NCBI GenBank assembly: GCA_038526245.1
Contig: JBCBGZ010000003.1
Coordinates: 1-64,000, forward strand
Source: UBA5336 sp038526245
GTDB lineage: Bacteria; Pseudomonadota; Alphaproteobacteria; Caulobacterales; Hyphomonadaceae
Direction: 5' to 3'
Length of the DNA: 64,000 bases
Both the position numbers and the translations under genes were made by a program. Positions 41,505-50,287 of this stretch are shown in pieces. Under the pieces are notes generated by a model. It saw nothing but the letters and a program-made list of their open reading frames with translations, made no database searches and was not told the origin of the DNA. Within the stretch, counting starts at the first letter, position 1. Each line of letters begins with the position of its first letter.

Positions 41505-43096
41505 CCCACCGGCTCCTCAAGGTTTGAGGCGCGCTTTGCGGCGATGGCGAGTTTGCGACGCTGTTTTGCGCGGAAATTCTCATGCGGGTCGGGCGTATCT
41601 TCCCAGACACCCGCAGAGTCGCCTTCTCCAACGCCCTCGAAGAAGGCGCGCATCTCATCCATGCGGGATTTGCCGACAATGGCGGAGTTGACCACCTGGG
41701 CGAGGGATCCCGCCCCGGCAGGGCCCATCAGCGGGCGCGCAGAGATCAAATTCGTGAAATAGAGCGCGGGTGTGCCCTTCTCCTTGGCCTTCTGGACGAC
41801 AGGCGTGGTGCCGATTGCAAGGTCGGGTTTGAACGCTTCAAGGGCGGCGAGGTCTGTCTCCAGGCTCGCGCGGAAGCGGATGTCTACGCCTTTCGACTTC
41901 AGCCAGGCCTCGTCATCGGCGCTGAAGCGCGTGCGCGGGCAGGCCGTGCCGACATATTTCACGTCTGCACCGCTTTCCACGAGCAGGCGCGCCACGATGA
42001 GTTCCGAGCCCTCATAGCCCGACACGGTGATCCGACCCTTGATGGGAGAGCCGGCCAATGCGCCCGTGATGGCAGGCAGGACAGCATTCTTGGCCGCATC
42101 GATCTTGTCGCGGGCAACGCCTGCGCTCTCGCCAATTGCCTCAAGCCATGCGGCCGTTCCATCCACGCCCACGGGCGCAGAGCCCACAACGGGGCGACCT
42201 GCGGCCTCGAATTCGCGCACGCTGGCGGTGTAGAAGGGATGGATCGCGGAGACTGAAACGCAGTCCAGCGCGCTATAGAGTTCGCGCCATTCCCGCGTCG
42301 GCACAGTCGCGCCAACGGCAAGGCCCATGGGGGCGATCATCCGCCCGATGATCACAGGATCTGCCGGGAAAACCTCGCCCAGAAGTGTGATTTTTGGCAA
42401 GTCCGCCGTATCGCCCGGAGCGCGCGGCACAGCGCCTTTTTCGGCCTCGGTGCGGGCATATTTCAGCATTGCGCCGGCCAGCACATCCTTGGCCTCGGCA
42501 TGGGTCGGAACGCCAAAACCGGGCACATCGATGCCGATGATACGCACCCCGTTGATTTCGTCGGGCAGCAGGCGCAAGGGCACGCCGGACGCCGTGGGCA
42601 CGCAGAGATTGGTGACAACGATGGTGTCGTATTTGTGCGGGTCGGCCATTTGCTCGACGGCGGCCTTGATGTCCTCGAAGAGTTTGCCCGTCACCAGCGT
42701 CTCGGAGTTGAACGGCACATAGCCGACCGAGCGCTTAGCGCCGTAGAAATGGGACACAAAGGTCAGGCCGTAGACGCAGCAGGCCGAGCCCGACAGGATC
42801 GTCGCCGTGCGCCGCATCCGCAGACCCACCCGCAGAGAACCGAAGGCGGGGCACATGGATTGTGGCTGATCATGGGGGCCGGTTGGGTAATCGGCTGCGT
42901 AGCGTTCCAAAAGGGACGTTTTTCCAGCGGCCATCGCCGCTGCCGTCATCTCAGCCGCGCCGCCATGGCATCCACCGTCGCCATCTGGCGCTGGGGACGT
43001 TTCCACAGGTGTGCCCATATCGACAGGGGCCGCGCCAGCAGCGTCATAGACTTGCTCGCCTGCCTTTGTGTTGTCGATGAGGCCCCGTTTGCCCAT
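41498..43096 (-). CDS. bchY: Chlorophyllide a reductase subunit Y
   Basis: A 532-residue NifD-like subunit of COR. Cluster cysteines appear in PQSMCPAFGSLRVGLRM, ILSGSACCVYGL and TNLCVPTASGV. The N-terminus carries a Gly/Ala-rich extension (residues 20-50) that is poorly conserved in the family. ATG 43096 lies three bases after the bchX stop. The C-terminal ENFRAKQRRKLAIAAKRASN is basic. Confidence 0.96.
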   Translation of the reverse strand: MGKRGLIDNTKAGEQVYDAAGAAPVDMGTPVETSPAPDGDGGCHGGAAEMTAAAMAAGKTSLLERYAADYPTGPHDQPQSMCPAFGSLRVGLRMRRTATILSGSACCVYGLTFVSHFYGAKRSVGYVPFNSETLVTGKLFEDIKAAVEQMADPHKYDTIVVTNLCVPTASGVPLRLLPDEINGVRIIGIDVPGFGVPTHAEAKDVLAGAMLKYARTEAEKGAVPRAPGDTADLPKITLLGEVFPADPVIIGRMIAPMGLAVGATVPTREWRELYSALDCVSVSAIHPFYTASVREFEAAGRPVVGSAPVGVDGTAAWLEAIGESAGVARDKIDAAKNAVLPAITGALAGSPIKGRITVSGYEGSELIVARLLVESGADVKYVGTACPRTRFSADDEAWLKSKGVDIRFRASLETDLAALEAFKPDLAIGTTPVVQKAKEKGTPALYFTNLISARPLMGPAGAGSLAQVVNSAIVGKSRMDEMRAFFEGVGEGDSAGVWEDTPDPHENFRAKQRRKLAIAAKRASNLEEPVGC

Positions 43097-43099
43097 GAT

Positions 43100-44110
43100 T
43101 CAGACCGTTTCGTAGATGATTTCGAGAGAGGGTTTGTCAGTGTGTGCTGCCCCGCACATGTCTTCTTCAGTGGCGGGCTCAAGCTGCCAGTCTGCGCCGG
43201 TTTCCTCGGCGCTGAAGAGGTCCAGTAGACCTTCCTGGGACAGCGGAGTGGGGTGGATCGGCGGCGCTGTAGCCACATTGAGACCGAGCTCTTCAAACAT
43301 CGGTGCCCATGGGCTGCCTGGCTTACCGACGATCTGGTAGTTTGCCGACTTCCTGCGGATATCTTCGTCTGCCGGGATGGCCGAGAGCACTGGAATGCCG
43401 ACCTTTTCGGCGAAAGCGTGGGCCTCGCCTGTGCCGTCATCCTTGTTGATGACCATGCCTGCCACGCCGACATTGCCGCCGAGCTTGCGGAAGTACTCCA
43501 CCGCTGAGCACACATTGTTGGCGACATAAAGCGATTGCAGGTCGTTTGAGCCGACCACGATCACCTTCTGGCACATGTCCCGCGCGATCGGCAGGCCGAA
43601 GCCCCCGCAGACCACATCGCCCAGAAAGTCCAAGAGGACATAGTCGAAGTCCCACTCGTGGAAGCCGAGTTTCTCGAGCAATTCAAAGCCGTGGATGATG
43701 CCGCGTCCGCCACAGCCCCTGCCAACTTCCGGTCCGCCTAGCTCCATGGCATAAACGCCATCCCGCTTGAAACACACATCGCCGATGCGGACTTCTTCGC
43801 CGGCTTCTTTCTTCTTTGAGCTGGTCTCGATGATGGTCGGGCAGGCCTTGCCGCCGAACAGCAGGCTGGTCGTATCAGATTTCGGGTCGCAGCCGATGAG
43901 CAGCACCTTTTTGCCCTGCTGGGCCATCATGTAGCTGAGATTGGCCAGTGTGAACGATTTGCCGATCCCGCCCTTGCCATAGATCGCTATGATCTGGGTT
44001 TCCTTGGTCACTTCGCCGGTCGCAGGGGCCTCTGGCTCCAGAGCAGCTTCGTCGCGCAGGGCGTCATCAGCAGCTTCGATGGGCGTGCGACCCTCAATGA
44101 GCGTTGTCAT
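43100..44110 (-). CDS. bchX: Chlorophyllide a reductase iron protein BchX
   Basis: A 336-residue NifH-like ATPase that feeds electrons to BchYZ. P-loop IAIYGKGGIGKSFTLANLS is near residue 42, GCDPKSDTTSLLFGGKACPT follows, and cluster cysteines lie in GRGCGGRGI and DVVCGGFGLP. The start overlaps the bchC 3' end by 17 bases. It is distinguished from BchL by the N-terminal extension and the LFGG segment. Confidence 0.97.
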   Translation of the reverse strand: MTTLIEGRTPIEAADDALRDEAALEPEAPATGEVTKETQIIAIYGKGGIGKSFTLANLSYMMAQQGKKVLLIGCDPKSDTTSLLFGGKACPTIIETSSKKKEAGEEVRIGDVCFKRDGVYAMELGGPEVGRGCGGRGIIHGFELLEKLGFHEWDFDYVLLDFLGDVVCGGFGLPIARDMCQKVIVVGSNDLQSLYVANNVCSAVEYFRKLGGNVGVAGMVINKDDGTGEAHAFAEKVGIPVLSAIPADEDIRRKSANYQIVGKPGSPWAPMFEELGLNVATAPPIHPTPLSQEGLLDLFSAEETGADWQLEPATEEDMCGAAHTDKPSLEIIYETV

Positions 44111-45101
44111 GGTGGGGCTCCCAATCGATCAGCATTTTCAGACAGGCCGGATCTTCGAACGCGGTCGCGTATGCGGCCTCAATCTCGTCCGGCGCAGTGG
44201 TGTGGGTAATCAGGTCGCCGAGGTCGAGCGTACCCGAGCGCACCATTTCTGCAGCGGCTTTCAGATTTTCCGGGCGCCACTCCGCCGCCACATGAAGGGA
44301 AATTTCCTTCATGAAGGCCGGCGGGAAAGCAAAGCTCGGCCGGTCTTTGTAGAAGCCTGCCAGCGTGATCTCAGCGTGTTTCGCTGAGTGCGTGACAATC
44401 TGGTCGATTGCCGCCGTGTTTCCGCTGACATCGCAGGGCGCGCCGTAATCGAACCGGGTGTCACTTGCCGGATCGATGGCATCTGTCCCGGCGCGGCGTA
44501 TGGGGTCGGTTTCCCAGACCGTTGGCGCTTGTCCGGTGATCAACGTCGTAAGTCGCGCCACAAGTCGGCCCAGGACGCCGTTGCCCACCACAAGGTCCGG
44601 CGCGGTGCCGCGCGCGATGGCGTGGTGAGCAGTTGCTGCGAGGGCCAGCAATGTGTGCTGTGGCCCTGCGTCGTCACTGAGCGCAACGACTCGGTCTGCG
44701 GGAGCAATGATCCGCGATGCTGACGCGCCAAAAAGACCGCTGGCATTCGCGTAACAGGTCGCACCGGGCACGAAGACCATTTCACCGATTAATTCGGGAA
44801 TGGCCTGGCAAGCCAGGACCCGTCCAACGGATTCGTATCCCGGCACCAGCGGGTAACCCATCCCGGGGAAGGGCGGCATCTCTCCGGACCACAGCATGCG
44901 CTCTGTGCCCGTGCTGATCCCACTCCATGCGACGTCGACGACCACATCGTTTGCCGAAGGTGGTTTGAGTTCAAGGTGTTGAAGCGCGGCGCGCCGCTCC
45001 CCCGTAAACACTACGCCTCGGGCGCGCAGTGACGGTGTTCGTCCTGCAGCAGGCGCCGGTTCATGATGAACCGAAGGTGCGATGGAGGAGTCCATTTTCA
45101 T
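44094..45101 (-). CDS. bchC: 3-hydroxyethyl bacteriochlorophyllide a dehydrogenase
   Basis: A 335-residue medium-chain dehydrogenase that oxidises the C3 hydroxyethyl group to acetyl, giving bacteriochlorophyllide a. Landmarks: VVVDVAWSGISTGTERMLWSGEMPPFPGMGYPLVPGYESVG and the nucleotide-fold LVVGNGVLGRLVARL. The first ATG (45101) is only four bases from a PpsR box and eight from a predicted -10, so translation is either leaderless or starts later (ATG 45095, or downstream of the unconserved N-terminal 25 residues). First gene of the bchCXYZ-pufQBALM superoperon. Confidence 0.94.
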   Translation of the reverse strand: MKMDSSIAPSVHHEPAPAAGRTPSLRARGVVFTGERRAALQHLELKPPSANDVVVDVAWSGISTGTERMLWSGEMPPFPGMGYPLVPGYESVGRVLACQAIPELIGEMVFVPGATCYANASGLFGASASRIIAPADRVVALSDDAGPQHTLLALAATAHHAIARGTAPDLVVGNGVLGRLVARLTTLITGQAPTVWETDPIRRAGTDAIDPASDTRFDYGAPCDVSGNTAAIDQIVTHSAKHAEITLAGFYKDRPSFAFPPAFMKEISLHVAAEWRPENLKAAAEMVRSGTLDLGDLITHTTAPDEIEAAYATAFEDPACLKMLIDWEPHHDNAH

Positions 45102-45104
45102 AGA

Positions 45105-45148
45105 CGTCAGTATAAATTGACACTTAAGACTGTCAAACAGAAACGACG
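45105..45148 (-). promoter_or_regulatory. bchC promoter covered by paired PpsR/CrtJ boxes
   Basis: Two near-consensus boxes, 45105-45122 (CGT-N12-ACA) and 45131-45148 (TGT-N12-ACG), are separated by eight bases, the spacing described for CrtJ at Rhodobacter bchC. On the minus strand TTGACA (45136-45131) and TATACT (45114-45109), spacer 16, form a good sigma-70 promoter inside the boxes; the ATG lies seven bases after TATACT. Confidence 0.85.
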
Positions 45149-45204
45149 TTTATTCCGAGTACACTGCGCCCGCTATGGTTCAATTGGCCCCATGTCGAGC
45201 ACTC

Positions 45205-45954
45205 TTAATGCGCGTGTGAGGTGCGTTTATAGATCGCCCGGCGGTGGTAGAGAATCAGGCCGAGTCCGATCAGCAGCGGCGCAGACCAGAGCGCCGGAGT
45301 CAGCGCGGCTTCCGGCAAAAGACGTACCGCGCCAAAGGCAAAAAACGCGGTGTAAACTGAAATACCAGCTCCGATCAGCGCCTTGATGTGTTCGGCAAGC
45401 CACTCAATCGGATCCGGGGCGGGTTTGTAGAGGTAGTACAGGTTGGTCGCGACTGTTGCGAAGCCGACCAGCGACATCAATCCAAGAAGCGGGACACCTA
45501 CCAGGAATGCCTGCCAGGCGCAGTTGGTCGCTGCGATGAGGAGAACGGCCTGGAGCCCGAGATTATGCCACGTCCGCCCCTTCTCCCGGGCGCGTTTGTG
45601 GCGAACGCACAGCCAGCCATACCAGGCGAGATTCACCGTCAGGATTGCGAGATACAACATCATCCACCCGAAGATGCCGCGTATCATCGCGGAATTGCCA
45701 AGATCGGGATGATGAATCAGGTGGGGGTGAGTCGCGATCGGTGCGGCGAGGGTGCAAAGGCTCATACCAATGGCGAAAGTGCCCGTGACCAGCATCATCG
45801 CTGTAAACAGTGTGCCGCCACCCCGGTGGACCTTTCCGCCCTTGCGGCCACCCACGGGAATCCAGAATGAGACAAGTCCCACCGCCCCGGTCACGATGTG
45901 ACAGGCGACCAAAAGGTGAAACAGGTCTGGGATGCTAAAACCCGGCACACTCAT
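45205..45954 (-). CDS. DUF2306-like polytopic membrane protein
   Basis: A 249-residue membrane protein with about seven hydrophobic helices. Motifs HIVTGAVGLVSFWIPV, GGRKGGKVHRGGG and HIKALIGAGISVYTAFF resemble the DUF2306 family, whose members are possibly haem- or quinone-related because of conserved histidines, but no function is established. ATG 45954 sits only 14 bases from the P450 ATG on the other strand. It ends 103 bases upstream of bchC. It may be functionally linked to the divergent P450. Confidence 0.72.
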   Translation of the reverse strand: MSVPGFSIPDLFHLLVACHIVTGAVGLVSFWIPVGGRKGGKVHRGGGTLFTAMMLVTGTFAIGMSLCTLAAPIATHPHLIHHPDLGNSAMIRGIFGWMMLYLAILTVNLAWYGWLCVRHKRAREKGRTWHNLGLQAVLLIAATNCAWQAFLVGVPLLGLMSLVGFATVATNLYYLYKPAPDPIEWLAEHIKALIGAGISVYTAFFAFGAVRLLPEAALTPALWSAPLLIGLGLILYHRRAIYKRTSHAH

Positions 45955-45968
45955 GGGTAGAGTATTCC

Positions 45969-47390
45969 ATGGAGGGCGCAACTTGGCTAGACTGTTCGAA
46001 GTGTAAAGCGCTGGAGACGCCGTCCGTGGCCACCTCGACCTATATGCCACCGCGCCCGAAGAGCCTGCCAGCAGTGGCCGCCCTCGTGCGCACCATGCTC
46101 CAGGGCGATGGTGACCTGCTCAGCCTTCTGCCGGCCTATGCCTACACATCGCCGGTTCGGTTTATCGGATACTCGCGCCGGCAGATCCTCATCGTGAATG
46201 ACCCGGCCCTTGTGCGCCGCGTGATGGTCGAAGAGGCCGATGATTTTCCAAAAAGTGATCTCATGGTTGGGGCGCTCGAGCCACTCGTGGGCGACTCGCT
46301 TTTTGTCTCCCACGGCGCCCGTTGGCGGCGGCAAAGGCAGATGATCGACCCGGCCTTCAGCCAGTTGCGCGTAGATCGCGCCTTTGGCGCAATGGAGGCG
46401 GCTGTTTCCGATTATGAAGCGCGGCTCGAAGCCTCGGCAAAGGCGGGCGAGGCGGTTTCCCTGGACCTCGCCATGTCCCACCTGACCGCCGATATCATCT
46501 GCCGAACAGTCTTCTCCCATACGCTGGAGAGCGAAACGGCGCGCGAAGTGTTTGAAGACTTTCTCCACTTCGAGCGGACCGTCGCGCACGTCGAAATTCG
46601 GCGCCTCATCTTTGACAAGGCGTGGAGCGAGACACCCCAGAGCCCTGACGTGCTGGCGGCGTGCCAGCGTATCCGCGGCCATATCGGCGACTTGCTGGAC
46701 ACGCATCTGGCAGACGGCGCGGACTATGACGACATCGCCGCCATGGTCGCCGCCGCCGAGGATCCGGCCGATGGCACCCGCTTTTCCCGCGAAGAGTTGA
46801 TCGACCAGCTTGGCGTGTTCTTCCTCGCGGGCCACGAGACCACCGCAAGCGGCTTGACCTGGACGCTCTACGCCTTGGCTGAACAGCCAGACCTTGCGGC
46901 GCGCGCCCGCGATGAGGTCGAGGCCGTGTGCGCCAGCGCGCTGCCAACCCTGGCAGACATCAAGCGCATGCCTTTCCTACGCAATCTCTTCAAGGAAGCC
47001 TTACGCCTTTATCCGCCGATCACATTCATCCCCCGCGTTGCGGCGAAACCCTGCGAGATTGGCGGGTACAAGCTTCGGCGAGGGGCGATGGTCATGATCG
47101 CGCCTTGGGCCATCCATCGCCACCATGCCCTCTGGGACCGACCCGACACGTTTGACCCCGACCGGTGGGATGGCCCAGCCCCTGCCCAAGGCACTTACCT
47201 GCCTTTCGGCTATGGTCTGCGTATTTGTATAGGGGCGGGCTTTGCCGGTATGGAAAGCGCGTTGATCCTGGCGCGGCTGGTGCGCCGCTTCCGGTTCGAG
47301 ACGCTGCCAGGTCAGACCGTGCGGCCGGTAGCGCGCCTGACGACCCGGCCAAAAGACCAGATCATGGCTCAGGTCACAGCTCTGGCTTAG
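45969..47390 (+). CDS. Cytochrome P450
   Basis: A 473-residue soluble-type P450 monooxygenase. Visible elements: I-helix oxygen-binding AGHETTASGLTW, K-helix ExxR in KEALRLYPPITFIPR, and haem-ligand loop FGYGLRICIGAGFAGME with the cysteine at about residue 420. The start is uncertain: ATG 45969 leaves no room for a divergent promoter, while GTG 46026 has GGAG at 46013-46016 and would give 454 residues. P450s in pigment clusters can hydroxylate carotenoids, but the substrate here is unknown. The 3' end overlaps the convergent ATP-grasp gene by 17 bases. Confidence 0.92.
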   Translation: MEGATWLDCSKCKALETPSVATSTYMPPRPKSLPAVAALVRTMLQGDGDLLSLLPAYAYTSPVRFIGYSRRQILIVNDPALVRRVMVEEADDFPKSDLMVGALEPLVGDSLFVSHGARWRRQRQMIDPAFSQLRVDRAFGAMEAAVSDYEARLEASAKAGEAVSLDLAMSHLTADIICRTVFSHTLESETAREVFEDFLHFERTVAHVEIRRLIFDKAWSETPQSPDVLAACQRIRGHIGDLLDTHLADGADYDDIAAMVAAAEDPADGTRFSREELIDQLGVFFLAGHETTASGLTWTLYALAEQPDLAARARDEVEAVCASALPTLADIKRMPFLRNLFKEALRLYPPITFIPRVAAKPCEIGGYKLRRGAMVMIAPWAIHRHHALWDRPDTFDPDRWDGPAPAQGTYLPFGYGLRICIGAGFAGMESALILARLVRRFRFETLPGQTVRPVARLTTRPKDQIMAQVTALA

Positions 47391-48531
47391 GCATAAGCTG
47401 CTCGCTTCCGTCCCAGGCGATATCGGCAACTGCCGCTTCGCCGAAACTTTCGCCCTTGAAAATGGACCGACGCAGGATCTCCCAGCTTGTGAACGTCATC
47501 AGGATGAAGGGCCAGGGATCGCGGCGCTGCCAGGTCACGTCCTTTGAGTTTCGCAAAAAGTGCCAGGCTTCCCGACGCTTGGAGGGCTTGAACATGGCGC
47601 CCTGGGCCTCGGTCAGGCACGGATAGAATTGCTGCATGAGAATATCCGGCTTGTGGCCGACGGCCTCGGTGCCCTCCGGATCCAATATGGCGTCAGCCAG
47701 CCCTTGGGGGTCGAAATAGTGCACGCCGCTATTTGCTCGCGGATTGCACTCGATCGCATGGGGAACACCGGCGGCATCATCGATGAAGTCGAAGGCGAGG
47801 AACCCGGTGTATCCGGTCTCGCGCGCAAAGACTGTGATCCACTCGTCCAGGTCCGGTGCCTCGATTCGCCGGAAAGCCACGCTCACCGTATGGGACATGA
47901 CGGTGCCTTCATAGGCAACCGTACCGATCAACCGGCCTTCATGGACCAGCGACACCGTGTTGCGTGCCCGGCCCGGAAGCCGCGCCTGGACGATTGCAGG
48001 CGCTGGGCCCACTCTTGGGAGGTCCGCCCCGCGTGCGATGAACGTGACGCCCACGCCTGCACTGGAATAGACCTCCTTCACCACCACATCGCTTCGCGCA
48101 ACGAGGTCATCAGCTTCGAGTGTGCCAAGCCGGTGGGTCTCAGGAACCGTCAGGCCCATGCTTCGAGCCTGCTCAACGAATTTTGCCTTGTCGTGGAGCG
48201 ATCGGATCAGGTCGCGGCCCGGCCCGAAGAAGCTCACCTCGTCTGAAAGGCGGTCCTTGAGCCCGGCAGCGAACATTGCCTCTTCCGATACCGGCACAAC
48301 AACATCCACGTTTTCACGACGGGTGATCTTTTCCAGTGCCTCTAGATAGCCAGTTTCATCGCGAACTGGTGCGGGAACCTGGAAACAGGCATCCACATAT
48401 TTGGACGGCGAGCTGAGATGGTGTTTGTACGGTTCCGCAATCAAAACGCGGCAGCCGGCCCCTTTCAGCGCCCGGGCGACTTCCAGTGCCTTGGGCAATC
48501 GCCCCAGAGTGAGAAGGACGGTTGAAGTCAC
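47374..48531 (-). CDS. ATP-grasp superfamily ligase-like protein
   Basis: A 385-residue protein with a preATP-grasp Rossmann half (VLLTLGRLPKALEVARALKGA) and an ATP-grasp core. ATP-binding residues are in VVVKEVYSSAGVGVTFIA (about 149-166); metal-binding acidic/Asn residues are in FLAFDFI and AIECNPRANSGVHYF (about 259-273). Such enzymes form C-N, C-S or C-O bonds through acyl-phosphates. The start is GTG 48531 with no clear ribosome-binding site, 30 bases after the iminopeptidase stop, so the two may be co-transcribed. Substrate unknown. Confidence 0.85.
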   Translation of the reverse strand: MTSTVLLTLGRLPKALEVARALKGAGCRVLIAEPYKHHLSSPSKYVDACFQVPAPVRDETGYLEALEKITRRENVDVVVPVSEEAMFAAGLKDRLSDEVSFFGPGRDLIRSLHDKAKFVEQARSMGLTVPETHRLGTLEADDLVARSDVVVKEVYSSAGVGVTFIARGADLPRVGPAPAIVQARLPGRARNTVSLVHEGRLIGTVAYEGTVMSHTVSVAFRRIEAPDLDEWITVFARETGYTGFLAFDFIDDAAGVPHAIECNPRANSGVHYFDPQGLADAILDPEGTEAVGHKPDILMQQFYPCLTEAQGAMFKPSKRREAWHFLRNSKDVTWQRRDPWPFILMTFTSWEILRRSIFKGESFGEAAVADIAWDGSEQLMPKPEL

Positions 48532-48561
48532 TTGCCGGGCCGACTGCGGAGTGCCTGCATC

Positions 48562-49539
48562 TTAGCCGAACATCTCCGCAAACCTGTCTGATGCGCGGAT
48601 CAGCTGGTCGACAATCCCAGGCTCGAGGCTGGAATGACCCGCATCGGGCACAATGTGCAACTGCGCGTCCGGCCAGGCTTTTTTGAGCGCCCAGGCCGAT
48701 GAGAGCGGCGTCACGACATCATAGCGACCATGGACGATGACACCGGGGATGCGGCCCTGCAGCACACTTGCGGCTTGCTGCAAAAGCCAGCCATCGGTGT
48801 CGAAGAAGCCCTTGTTCACGAAGTAGTGGCATTCGATGCGGGCGAATGCATCGAGGAAATCGTCCTCGTCAAAACGCGGAGGTGTGCGCAGGGCGCCGCG
48901 CAAAGAGAGGGTCTCGCCTTCCCAGCGGGCCCATGCCCGGGCTGCTTCAATGCGTGCACCGGCATCGTCGCCTGTCAGGCGTTTGTGGAATGCGCTCACC
49001 AGATCGCCGCGTTCGTCTTCGGGAATCGGGGCCATGTATCGGTCAAAGGCATCGGGGAAAAGTCGCGAGGCGCCTTCCTGATAGAACCAGCGAATCTCCG
49101 ACTCAGTGATGAGGAAAATACCCCTCAGAAGCAGGCCCAGCGTTCGTTCTGGATGGGTCACCGCATAGGAAAGCGAAAGGGTTGACCCCCAGGAGCCGCC
49201 GAACACCACCCATTTCTCCACACCCAAATGGGTGCGCAGGGCCTCCATATCGGCGACCAAATCCCAGGTGGTGTTTTCGCGAAGCTCCGATGCGGGGCGA
49301 GAGCGACCGCACCCTCGCTGATCATAGAGAATGATCCTGTACTTAGACTGATCAAAAAATCTGCGCATTTCAGGGCTTGAGCCACCCCCAGGGCCGCCAT
49401 GGACTGCGACGACCGGAACGCCGTTTGGATTCCCGCTTTCTTCGAAATAAATCTCGTGGAGATCTGATACGCGCAGATGGCCGGTGCGGCGGGCTGCATG
49501 TCGCGGGTATAAAGTCCGCCGTGTTGGCACTGTGTTCAT
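48562..49539 (-). CDS. pip: Proline iminopeptidase
   Basis: A 325-residue alpha/beta hydrolase of peptidase family S33 that removes N-terminal proline. Motifs: VAVHGGPGGGSSPEMRRFFD (oxyanion HGGPGGG), YDQRGCGRSRP, nucleophile elbow GGSWGSTLSLSYA, and the late His in DAGHSSLEPG. ATG 49539 has GGTGAAGAGG upstream; GTG 49560 would add seven residues. Length and domains are canonical. It is not a known PGC component; it stands between the ATP-grasp gene and a divergent lipoprotein gene. Confidence 0.94.
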   Translation of the reverse strand: MNTVPTRRTLYPRHAARRTGHLRVSDLHEIYFEESGNPNGVPVVAVHGGPGGGSSPEMRRFFDQSKYRIILYDQRGCGRSRPASELRENTTWDLVADMEALRTHLGVEKWVVFGGSWGSTLSLSYAVTHPERTLGLLLRGIFLITESEIRWFYQEGASRLFPDAFDRYMAPIPEDERGDLVSAFHKRLTGDDAGARIEAARAWARWEGETLSLRGALRTPPRFDEDDFLDAFARIECHYFVNKGFFDTDGWLLQQAASVLQGRIPGVIVHGRYDVVTPLSSAWALKKAWPDAQLHIVPDAGHSSLEPGIVDQLIRASDRFAEMFG

Positions 49540-49648
49540 AACCTCTTCACCTATCTGCACTTACGCTGGGAATAAAGGCTGGACGGGCGATTTCTCACAT
49601 GTCACTCATGGTGGCGGTGGGGAACATTACGACTTGGCGGCGGTGTAC

Positions 49649-50254
49649 ATGCGTAGCGTTTTTTTGGGAGCCACCCTTTTGGTGTTGGCGGGGTGTGCAA
49701 CAGTGTCCGTGGTGCCTGGTGAGGCGACCGTGGAAACCTCGCTCAGCGAAAAACAGACGGCCCTGCGAACTGCATCCGACGCCTTTTGTGAACGTCTCGA
49801 ATCTGAGGGTTGGGTGGAAGCTTCGAACGGATTTGCAAACCTTGCCTCCATCTTGATGCACGGCCAGTCCGATACGGAAACGGCCACATCATATGCCGAC
49901 GCGTTCAGTGATCTTTCCGTCGCTCCCTCTGTGCATCTCATGACGATTGCCGCCGACGCGAATGCTGCGCGCGAAGGGCTGGAACAAGTCGCAGGCGAGG
50001 CGCGCAAGGTCCTGAACGATCAAACGGTGGAAACGCAGCGCAGTGATGTTACCAGCTTTGAGCGCGCGCTTGTGCGGGCCCAGCGCGCCAGTCGCGCCTT
50101 CGCCGCAGCACTCGAAACTGTTGGTGAGCGCACGTCCCAGTCCGCCCCAGCGGATGCCGCCATCGAGGCGTTCAATGGGGAGATTGATGATGCCCGGCGC
50201 CTGGCCGACGAACTGGCGGCGCGCTACGCATCACTTGGCGAAAATTCGGTCTAG
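49649..50254 (+). CDS. Putative lipoprotein of unknown function
   Basis: A 201-residue protein starting MRSVFLGATLLVLAGCATVS, with lipobox LAGC (Cys16). The mature part is helical and Ala/Glu-rich without recognised motifs; the C-terminal half could form a coiled coil (ERALVRAQRASRAFAAALETV, then a second helix ending at ARRLADELAARYASL). It is divergent from pip and convergent with crtF, 33 bases away. Envelope location is inferred; function unknown. Confidence 0.75.
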   Translation: MRSVFLGATLLVLAGCATVSVVPGEATVETSLSEKQTALRTASDAFCERLESEGWVEASNGFANLASILMHGQSDTETATSYADAFSDLSVAPSVHLMTIAADANAAREGLEQVAGEARKVLNDQTVETQRSDVTSFERALVRAQRASRAFAAALETVGERTSQSAPADAAIEAFNGEIDDARRLADELAARYASLGENSV

Positions 50255-50287
50255 TCCGCTAGAGTTGCTCGGCGCCGAACCGACGAA

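Noticed and set aside
45205..50254. Insertion of this block by an IS or integrase-type element
   Set aside because: No transposase, integrase, terminal inverted repeat, target duplication or tRNA attachment site is visible at either edge.
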